Shown: positions 23,778 to 30,412 of the stretch, one piece after another | Numbering within the stretch: the stretch's first letter is position 1 | How the letters are laid out: every line of letters begins with the position of its first letter | Assembly: GCA_021156365.1 (NCBI GenBank) | Contig: JAJNDK010000008.1 | Span: 124,001 to 188,000 of the forward strand | From: Bacteroidota bacterium | GTDB taxonomy: Bacteria > Bacteroidota > Bacteroidia > B-17B0 > Aurantibacillaceae | Length of the DNA stretch: 64,000 bases | Direction: 5' to 3' | The notes under the pieces: generated by a model | What the model was told of the DNA's origin: nothing | The model's database searches: none | Seen by the model: only the letters and a program-made list of their open reading frames with translations | Translations under genes and position numbers: made by a program

Positions 23778-25763
23778 CTACCGTATCAAGGTAAGATATC
23801 CCCTGGAGGAATTCGACTCGTTCGTTAAGAAGGTATAATCCAGGATCCAGTAATACGTTCCGTCTTCGCTTTCCTTTCCATTGAATTTACCATTCCATCC
23901 ATATTCGATAGTTGTGGTTTCAAATAATTTCTGCCCCCACCTGTTGAATATCGTGAGCCTGGCATCCCGTACATTCTTCATTTTTACGGGAACAAAAAGA
24001 TCATTCATCCCGTCTCCGTTCGGGCTGAATACATTCGGCATTTCCAGCAATGTCTCTCCGCAAAGCTCCGTTTTCACCTGGATGGTATCACTCACCGTAC
24101 AATTCCGAATCACTGTTTTCACCCAATATGTTCCTTCCTGGCTTATGGTATACTGCGGGGCAATCGTATGATCGTTCCACACATACCCCATGCCGTTAGA
24201 AGCCGGATGCAGTACCAAGCTGCTTCCCATACAAATGCTTGTATCATTCCCCAGGTCAAAAGCAAACGTATTTGTACTGTCGGTGGAGCGGTACTTTGCA
24301 AAAAAAGTATTAGCACCTACCCCGCTCGCTGTTAGTGTTTTTGTTCCGGGTCCCGGATCAAAATCTCCCGATTGCTTAAAGCAGCCTCCGATATACTGGT
24401 GATGATCCTTCACCGCCAGTGCAGAAGGTATTGTGCTTCCTCCATACCCATTGTTACCGATCATCTTCGCCCAGAGATAATTTCCACCCGCATCATATTT
24501 TGCAAAAAAATTCATGAATGCGGAAGGTGCATTCGACATCAGCACTTCTGTAAGCGGGGAAGGATCGAAATCCGCTACGGTAAAAGAACCCGTAAGATAG
24601 ATATTCCGTTCGCAATCCAGTTCGATTCCAGTTACATAACAACTGTTGGCATTGATGCTCTTTGCCCAGGCGAGATTGCCCGACACATCATACTTGCACA
24701 AATAGGCTGAATATCCTCCCGGAGATGCTGTAAGAATAGCCTGCGGAGCATTCGGATCAAAATCAACTGTTCCTTTGTAATTACCTGTGAAGTACAGATT
24801 TTCATCTGAGTCTACGGCCAGCCTGCAATCTCTGCCTACTGCAAAAACGCCGTTATCGTTCATGTTGATTGCTTTGGCCCAGATATAATTTCCGTTGCTG
24901 TCATACTTTGCAAAAAAACGCTCGGCAGTAGTGGAAGCTGTGATCGTTTGACTGACAGGGCCGGGATCGAAATCCACCGTATTGCCAAAATAACCAGCTA
25001 CAAAAACATTCCCGTTATCGGAGCAGCTAATGGCAGAGGCCCCGCCGTACATTCCCACACCTGACAAATGCCTTGCCCACAGGTATTTTCCCGCGGCATC
25101 GTACTTCGCAAAAAACACACCGGATCCGTTGCTTGACAGACTCGCAACAGTGGAATCCGGATCAAAATCAACCGTATTGTAAAAATTCCCCGTTACCAGG
25201 ATCGTGTTCGTGCTCCTGTCTATCTCCATATCAAAGCTCATCACGCCAAAAGAATTGCCAATGGACCGGGCCCAGATCAATGCCCCGGCCGGCGTATATT
25301 TAGCCATATAGAAAAAATTGGCATGTCCGGGTGCGGGTCCTACTATCAATGTGCCCGGTCCCGGATCGAAATCGGCGCTGTTGTTTCCATGCCCGGAAAT
25401 AATGATGTTATTTTCATTGTCCACCTCTACATTGGTGGCATAGTTCCATCCTGCACTCGGAAATGCATGTGCCCACAACAGATCACCGCCCTCACTGTAT
25501 TTTCCCAGGTAGATATCATCGTCGCCACCACGCAGGAAAAGCTCATTGGTCCCCGGATCTACATCCACGGAATCATTGAGATAACCGGTTATATACACAT
25601 TGTTCTCCATGTCGACCGCAATACTGCTGCAGACCGATGTACCTGGAGTAATATTGGATGGAGTGGATGTTCCCTTGCCAGCAAGATGTTTTGCCCATAC
25701 CAGCTCCTGTGCAGAAGACTGCGTACAGAAAAAGAAAAACAGGATTATAAATGCAGCACGCAT
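23778..25763 (-). CDS. Secreted beta-propeller protein with T9SS type B (gliding-motility) C-terminus
   Basis: 661 residues: a signal peptide (MRAAFIILFFFFCTQSSAQ); then about ten repeats of the SBBP type, each with W-A-K/R, a Y-I/V-T-G-x-F/Y strand and the motif D-F-D-P (for example SADFDPGPGT, TVDFDPDST, GDFDPGPGT); then a short Ig-like stretch (ICMGSSLVLHPASNGMGYVW); and the C-terminal domain MPNVFSPNGDGMNDLFVP ... TIFNRWGQKLFE ... YGWNGKFNGKE ... DGTYYWILDY. That last domain is the type B sorting domain (CHU_C), used by the T9SS for outer-membrane export. Role unknown; probably surface-attached. It starts 36 bases after the phosphatase gene and may be co-transcribed. Confidence 0.92.
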   Translation of the reverse strand: MRAAFIILFFFFCTQSSAQELVWAKHLAGKGTSTPSNITPGTSVCSSIAVDMENNVYITGYLNDSVDVDPGTNELFLRGGDDDIYLGKYSEGGDLLWAHAFPSAGWNYATNVEVDNENNIIISGHGNNSADFDPGPGTLIVGPAPGHANFFYMAKYTPAGALIWARSIGNSFGVMSFDMEIDRSTNTILVTGNFYNTVDFDPDSTVASLSSNGSGVFFAKYDAAGKYLWARHLSGVGMYGGASAISCSDNGNVFVAGYFGNTVDFDPGPVSQTITASTTAERFFAKYDSNGNYIWAKAINMNDNGVFAVGRDCRLAVDSDENLYFTGNYKGTVDFDPNAPQAILTASPGGYSAYLCKYDVSGNLAWAKSINANSCYVTGIELDCERNIYLTGSFTVADFDPSPLTEVLMSNAPSAFMNFFAKYDAGGNYLWAKMIGNNGYGGSTIPSALAVKDHHQYIGGCFKQSGDFDPGPGTKTLTASGVGANTFFAKYRSTDSTNTFAFDLGNDTSICMGSSLVLHPASNGMGYVWNDHTIAPQYTISQEGTYWVKTVIRNCTVSDTIQVKTELCGETLLEMPNVFSPNGDGMNDLFVPVKMKNVRDARLTIFNRWGQKLFETTTIEYGWNGKFNGKESEDGTYYWILDYTFLTNESNSSRGYLTLIR

Positions 25764-25799
25764 GACATTGTTCTATGTTCCGGATTAAAGATACGAAAC

Positions 25800-26597
25800 T
25801 CAAATTGTTTCTACAAAATTTTTCCGGATCACTTCTCCGAATTCCTTCCACAGTAAAGGATTCGAAGCCATGATCTGCCTGCCGAACAAATAATTTTCGC
25901 CGAAGGAAAAATCACTTACCTTCCCTCCTGCTTCCTGCACAATGATGATACCTGCCGCCACATCCCATGCGTTGAGATTAAACTCATAAAAAGCATCTAC
26001 CCGCCCGCAGGCCAGGAAACAGAGGTCAGAAGCAGCAGAACCGATCCGGCGGATTCCACGTGTATTGCGCATAAAATGATCGGCGCTGGAAAGTACTGCC
26101 TGCATCTTTTCGAAATTGTTTACAGGAAAGCCGGTTGCAATGAGTGAATCATTCAGTGTGGCTGACCGGCTGACATTAATTTTAGTTCCATTGAGGAATG
26201 CTCCCCCATCCTTCCAGGCATAGAACGATTCGTTGCGTGACACCTCGTGCACCACACCTGCTAATATTTCTCCCTTGTGTTCCAGGCCAATGCTAACCGC
26301 ATAGCAGGGAATGCCGTGAATAAAATTGGTGGTGCCATCGAGCGGATCGATGATCCAGTTGTAGTCCTTTTTCTCCAGTTCTTTATTCTCTTCCGCAATG
26401 AAACCATAGTCCGGAAAATGTTTTTGCAATTCGGATACGATAAGCGTTTCTGCATTCTTGTCTACATAGCTTACGAGGTCGTTCTTTGCTTTTTTTTCGA
26501 TATGCTCATCGGAAAATTTCAGGCGTTCTGTAGCAATGAACGATGAGGCAAGTGATGCGGCTGTTTTTGCCCGTTCGGTAATTTGTTGAAGATCCAT
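25800..26597 (-). CDS. suhB: Inositol monophosphatase family protein
   Basis: 265 residues with the Mg2+-dependent phosphatase signatures: E69-E70 in FIAEENKE, IIDPLDGTTNFIHGIP (the D-P-L-D-G-T metal site), and the C-terminal LNAWDVAAGIIIVQEAGG. The family removes phosphate from inositol 1-phosphate or related sugar phosphates; in bacteria it may serve cofactor recycling or RNA-related roles. Length is normal. It starts 31 bases after the stop of a small zinc-ribbon gene and is followed by the T9SS type B gene, all on the minus strand. Confidence 0.92.
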   Translation of the reverse strand: MDLQQITERAKTAASLASSFIATERLKFSDEHIEKKAKNDLVSYVDKNAETLIVSELQKHFPDYGFIAEENKELEKKDYNWIIDPLDGTTNFIHGIPCYAVSIGLEHKGEILAGVVHEVSRNESFYAWKDGGAFLNGTKINVSRSATLNDSLIATGFPVNNFEKMQAVLSSADHFMRNTRGIRRIGSAASDLCFLACGRVDAFYEFNLNAWDVAAGIIIVQEAGGKVSDFSFGENYLFGRQIMASNPLLWKEFGEVIRKNFVETI

Positions 26598-26628
26598 TTC
26601 GGTTTTAAAGATACGGATTTAGCACGGT

Positions 26629-26760
26629 TTATCCGGTTGCTTTTGTCTTTCTTCCGCCCGGCCAGCAGATCGGGCAAGGTTCCGGTCCTCTGTACTTATG
26701 CCCGCGGCTGCAGGTCTTCCAGCCATTGTTTGTTGATTTTTTTGTTGCTTTCTTTGCCAT
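26629..26760 (-). CDS. 43-aa zinc-ribbon protein
   Basis: ATG at 26760, stop TAA at 26629-26631. The product starts with a Lys-rich tail ([13 protein letters not shown]), followed by [10 protein letters not shown] and C-P-I-C-W-P-G. The Cys/His spacing (C-x3-H, then C-x2-C) makes a small zinc ribbon. I recall short Bacteroidota proteins with the same W-K-T-C-x-x-G-H-K-Y ... C-P-x-C-x-P-G pattern; no role is known to me, but the basic tail suggests nucleic-acid or ribosome binding. It is too short for most automatic calls. It lies 31 bases upstream of suhB on the same strand. Confidence 0.75.
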   Translation of the reverse strand: MAKKATKKSTNNGWKTCSRGHKYRGPEPCPICWPGGRKTKATG

Positions 26761-26910
26761 GGTTTAATGTTTTTATACATATACAAAGTACCATGCAAAG
26801 CTCATTCCAGTGATAGAGCTCTTCTGCTTTTTTTGAGGCAGTCAAGAGATTTGGAGACAGCAAAGGCCAATCTTCTATGTGATTGTCGATTGTGCTTCTC
26901 ACTTGTTAAT

Positions 26911-26938
26911 GATTAGTACGACTTCATTTCGACTAATC
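26911..26938 (-). terminator. Hairpin at the end of the eCIS-cargo-like gene
   Basis: GATTAGT-a-CGA (26911-26921) pairs with TCG-ACTAATC (26929-26938) with one bulged base. The stop codon of the minus-strand gene (26937-26939) lies in the stem. There is no T-run behind it, so termination strength is uncertain. Confidence 0.55.
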
Positions 26939-28067
26939 AAGAAGTTGAAATTTTCACTATAGTTTCCCGGGTTTCAATAAATTTTGCTGCCGCCCTCTGT
27001 CTGAAAGCCCGTAATTTTTCTTTTGCTGTGCCCTCTGTTGTTGTTTCCTTTTCTGCACAGGCCGTTATCAAAGCATTGTGCACCTCCCCAAGAAGGTTTG
27101 TCGCATTCTCTACATCTTCTTTTCTCAGATTCCTTTCAAAACCCGGATTAGGAACAGCCTCTTCATTTTCCATATTCTCTTTCATTCCTCCGATCACATT
27201 TCGTACATCGTTGCAATAGCTAATGATATACGCGTAAAGATCTGCATAATCCGAACTTAACTTCACGCCTTCCTGAAGCTGCTCTACTACCCGTTGTGCA
27301 TAAGTACCTCCCGTGCGTTTGATGGAAAAATCTTCTTCCGAGATCGTGACATTCCACGGTGTGATAAGCTTCCTATGCTCCGCGGGATCTTTTGTATTAG
27401 GATGTCTTCTGTCATTTGCAGCAGATCTGTTTCCTTCATCATCGGAGCGCAAAACATGAAGGTCCATTTCATGTTGCAGGGCATATGTGGCAATGCCGGT
27501 TCTGAATGCCCCTTGCACTGTACAGGCTTTTTTATAAAGTGTTATCTCATATACAATAGGAACTCCTGCTCTGACCAGTCTTGTATCGGCATAACTATTC
27601 GGTTCGTCTTCGGTGTTTAAAACAATAACAACCTGAATCCCTTCATTAACTGCTACATCCTGAAATACACCCAGCGATTTCGCCATCGTGAGCGAGCCCA
27701 GTACTTCTGCATCCTCCACCTGTGAGGTATCTAATTTTCTCTGTATGGGTGCAGACTGGGACGGAATATTTCCGGTCGGCTTCTGAACCATCGCTGATGC
27801 TGCGGTTTCCAGATCCTTCCTGTTCTCCTTTCCCACTACTGGTTGCGGCAGGCGTGCAGAATGCTCATTAGCCATTTTCTGAACGGAGTGCAGCTGCTTT
27901 ACCTGTGAACTATTGTTGGCTATATTCTGAAGCTTACGTTGCACAATGGCTTCAGGATGATTATTCACAAACAGGGCATCAGTCTCTCCTCCGGCTTTTT
28001 TCTTAGTAGGCGTTTCAGCTACAGATGTGCTTTTATTTTCCTGTGCTTTGTCTGCGTGACTACTCAT
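26937..28067 (-). CDS. Orphan protein with an eCIS-cargo-like N-terminus
   Basis: 376 residues. The N-terminus is disordered and charged (1-30). Then comes VNNHPEAIVQRKLQNIANNS with VKQLHSVQKMANEHS (about 34-70), and later a second QRKL near 108. The pattern N-x-P-E-A-I/V-x-Q-R-K-L-Q-x-x-x-N-N-S-x-Q-x-K-Q-L is, from memory, the N-terminal signature of proteins linked to extracellular contractile injection systems. The C-terminal domain has no family I know; it has a clustered LQHEMDLHVLRSDD segment and several His/Asp/Asn residues (NDRRHPNTKDPAEHRK) that could bind metal. No structural eCIS genes are in this window. Followed by a hairpin. Confidence 0.75.
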   Translation of the reverse strand: MSSHADKAQENKSTSVAETPTKKKAGGETDALFVNNHPEAIVQRKLQNIANNSSQVKQLHSVQKMANEHSARLPQPVVGKENRKDLETAASAMVQKPTGNIPSQSAPIQRKLDTSQVEDAEVLGSLTMAKSLGVFQDVAVNEGIQVVIVLNTEDEPNSYADTRLVRAGVPIVYEITLYKKACTVQGAFRTGIATYALQHEMDLHVLRSDDEGNRSAANDRRHPNTKDPAEHRKLITPWNVTISEEDFSIKRTGGTYAQRVVEQLQEGVKLSSDYADLYAYIISYCNDVRNVIGGMKENMENEEAVPNPGFERNLRKEDVENATNLLGEVHNALITACAEKETTTEGTAKEKLRAFRQRAAAKFIETRETIVKISTS

Positions 28068-28099
28068 TTCCTTCTTTCAGGCTTCCGGTTTTTATATAA

Positions 28100-28107
28100 T
28101 AAATATA
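28100..28107 (-). promoter_or_regulatory. Near-consensus -7 element TATATTTA
   Basis: One base off TAnnTTTG, 32 bases upstream of the ATG at 28067. An AGAAGGAA ribosome-binding-like stretch is directly before the ATG, unusual in these genomes. Confidence 0.5.
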
Positions 28108-28200
28108 GAACATTTATTACTATTTCGCCACTCTGAGACAATTACACAACGCAGCCAATGTTTTACCCTGAATAATTAGCTTGTTCCTCGTGCTAAAACA

Positions 28201-28234
28201 AAAAGCCCCTCCACGTTTCCATGAAGGGGCTTTT
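28201..28234. terminator. Bidirectional-looking terminator after the DEAD-box gene
   Basis: AAAAGCCCCT (28201-28210) pairs with AGGGGCTTTT (28225-28234). T-runs on both strands; on the minus strand it ends the helicase gene that stops at 28254. Confidence 0.9.
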
Positions 28235-28253
28235 AAACTTATGATTTTGCTAT

Positions 28254-30119
28254 TTAGTAGCTGAATTTAGAGCTTGTGCTTGTTGACTCAGAACGATCCG
28301 ATTTCTCGTAGGATTTTTTTCCTGCAAAACTGCTTCCGCCATCCGAATATTTCTTTCTTCCTGCAAAGCCGCTTCCGCCTTCTGATTTTCCACCACGGTC
28401 GCCTTTGTAACCACCTTTGTAGCCACCACGGTCACTACTGCCGCCTTTGTAGCCTCCACCTGAGTAACCACCGCTTTTTCCGCCGCTGAAACGCTCAGAA
28501 CGGTTTCCACCGCCATAGCTGCCGCCTTCTCTTTGTTTTTTCTGAGATACTTCAAAGCTCAATTTACGATCGTTGAAATATACTTCTTCATTGTTCTGAG
28601 AAAGGAATTTATCGTTCAGTGCAGTTTCCGTTTCAAAGAAAGCAAAAGAGTTTTTCACTTCGATATTGAAGAGCATACGGGCTTCCACTCCTGCAACTTC
28701 CATCAGGAGGTCTTTCAGGCTGTTGCGGTTCAATCCGTCCATCTCACCTAAGTTCAGGAAGAAACGGGTAGTGCGGCTGTTGCCACCATCACCTTTTCCG
28801 TCATTTAAGTCAGGACTGTTTTGGTAGTACGCCAGGAAACGGTTGAATTCTTCGGCAACGATACGCTTGATCAGCTCTTCTTTTGAAAGATCAGCTAACT
28901 CAGCCATTGCTTTTGGTAAAAACTCTTCGATCTCTTTTTCGTTTACAGCAGCAGTATGCAATTTGGTCACTAAATGGAGCAATTGTCTTTCACACACATC
29001 TTTTCCGTTAGGAACTTCCTGCTTGGTGAATTTTTTGTTGATGATACGCTCGATGTCTTTGATACGACCTGCGTCACGTGAAGTAACAATAGCTATAGAA
29101 ACACCTTTTTTACCTGCACGGCCTGTACGACCGCTACGGTGCGTGTAATTCTCTGTTTCTTCCGGTAAGTTGTAATTGATAACGTGTGTAATATCATTTA
29201 CATCGATACCACGTGCTGCAACGTCAGTAGCAACAAGCATTTGCAATGTTCTGCTACGGAACCGCTTCATTACGAAATCACGCTGAGACTGGGAAAGATC
29301 ACCATGCAATGCATCCGCACTGTATCCGTCTTTGATCAGGTTGTCAGCCACTTCCTGGGTCTCTGCACGGGTACGGCAGAAAATGATCCCGAAAATATCC
29401 GGGTTATGATCCACCACACGTTTCAAAGCCAGGTAACGGTTACGCGCCTGAACTACATAATATTTATGCTCAATAGTATCTGCACCTTCGTTCTTTTTAC
29501 CTGCACTCAGCTCTAATGGAGAGTTCATGTAGTTTTTAGAAATACGGGCAACTTCCTGTGGCATGGTTGCAGAGAACAACCAGGTATTTTTTGTTTTAGG
29601 GGTTTTATCCAGGATAAAATCCAGGTCTTCTTTAAAACCCATGTTCAGCATTTCATCTGCCTCATCCAATACTGCAATTTTTACATTGCTGAGATCGATT
29701 GCACGACGCTCGATGAGATCAACCAAACGGCCCGGGGTTGCAACAACGATGTTTGCACCTGCGCGGATGTCTTTGATCTGTTTATCGATGCTGGATCCAC
29801 CATACACGGCCACTACTTTAAGGCCTCTCATGTGTTTCCCGAATTTCTCAAGATCTTTGGAGATCTGTACACCCAATTCGCGGGTTGGTGATAATACTAA
29901 ACCCTGGATAGTTTTTTCCTCAGAGTCAATGATGTGAAGCATTGGTAAACCAAATGCTGCGGTTTTTCCTGTCCCTGTTTGTGCTAAACCAACAACGTCT
30001 GTTTGTTCGGTTAATAGTTTTGCCAAGGTTTGTTCCTGAATTGGCGTAGGATTTTCATAGCCAAGTTCAACAATGGCTTGCAATAGTCTGGAGTCCAGAC
30101 CGGATTCTTGAAATGTCAT
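28254..30119 (-). CDS. deaD: DEAD-box RNA helicase with DbpA-type RNA-binding domain
   Basis: 621 residues: Q-motif region (PTPIQEQTL), Walker A AQTGTGKTAAF, motif Ib TPGRLVDLI, DEAD (VLDEADEML), SAT (LFSATMP), a C-terminal helicase core with VATDVAARGIDV and HRSGRTGRAG, then a DbpA-type RNA-binding domain (about 455-530, RFFLNLGEMDGLNRNSLKDLL). The last about 90 residues are a Gly/Arg/Ser/Lys-rich tail of GG-x-K/R-GG repeats that binds RNA without sequence preference. It unwinds RNA, probably in ribosome assembly and cold adaptation, as DeaD/CsdA does. A possible promoter lies about 135 bases upstream, giving a long leader of the kind seen in cold-induced genes. Confidence 0.95.
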   Translation of the reverse strand: MTFQESGLDSRLLQAIVELGYENPTPIQEQTLAKLLTEQTDVVGLAQTGTGKTAAFGLPMLHIIDSEEKTIQGLVLSPTRELGVQISKDLEKFGKHMRGLKVVAVYGGSSIDKQIKDIRAGANIVVATPGRLVDLIERRAIDLSNVKIAVLDEADEMLNMGFKEDLDFILDKTPKTKNTWLFSATMPQEVARISKNYMNSPLELSAGKKNEGADTIEHKYYVVQARNRYLALKRVVDHNPDIFGIIFCRTRAETQEVADNLIKDGYSADALHGDLSQSQRDFVMKRFRSRTLQMLVATDVAARGIDVNDITHVINYNLPEETENYTHRSGRTGRAGKKGVSIAIVTSRDAGRIKDIERIINKKFTKQEVPNGKDVCERQLLHLVTKLHTAAVNEKEIEEFLPKAMAELADLSKEELIKRIVAEEFNRFLAYYQNSPDLNDGKGDGGNSRTTRFFLNLGEMDGLNRNSLKDLLMEVAGVEARMLFNIEVKNSFAFFETETALNDKFLSQNNEEVYFNDRKLSFEVSQKKQREGGSYGGGNRSERFSGGKSGGYSGGGYKGGSSDRGGYKGGYKGDRGGKSEGGSGFAGRKKYSDGGSSFAGKKSYEKSDRSESTSTSSKFSY

Positions 30120-30254
30120 TAAATAAATTTTAAATTAAATAAACTGTCTAAGAGCTTAAACAGTCAGCAGAAAGAAAGTAGTCTATTGTGCCAAAAACGG
30201 GCCGACGAGTACTTTGAGAGTTGATGACTATATATTCACTCTTCTAATCGAGTG

Positions 30255-30262
30255 CAAAAGTA
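30255..30262 (-). promoter_or_regulatory. -7 promoter element TACTTTTG of the DEAD-box gene
   Basis: CAAAAGTA on the plus strand. It matches TAnnTTTG and is 135 bases upstream of the ATG at 30119, leaving a leader of about 130 nt. Confidence 0.55.
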
Positions 30263-30360
30263 CATCATTATTCGGATAAATCACTATTTATTATCAGTTA
30301 TTAACAAATACATTAAATTATACCACTGAAAATCAAAGGATAAGACTTTATTTTTAACAG

Positions 30361-30390
30361 AACCAGCCGGTAATTGATTACCGGCTGGTT
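30361..30390 (-). terminator. Terminator of the glycoside hydrolase gene
   Basis: Perfect 13-bp stem AACCAGCCGGTAA (30361-30373) / TTACCGGCTGGTT (30378-30390), 4-base loop, with a T-rich tract behind it on the minus strand. Confidence 0.85.
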
Positions 30391-30412
30391 CATAAATGTC
30401 AGGTATCATATA

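Noticed and set aside
26696-26902. 68-codon minus-strand ORF overlapping the zinc-ribbon gene
   Set aside because: It shows no motif and runs through the start of the better supported zinc-ribbon frame.
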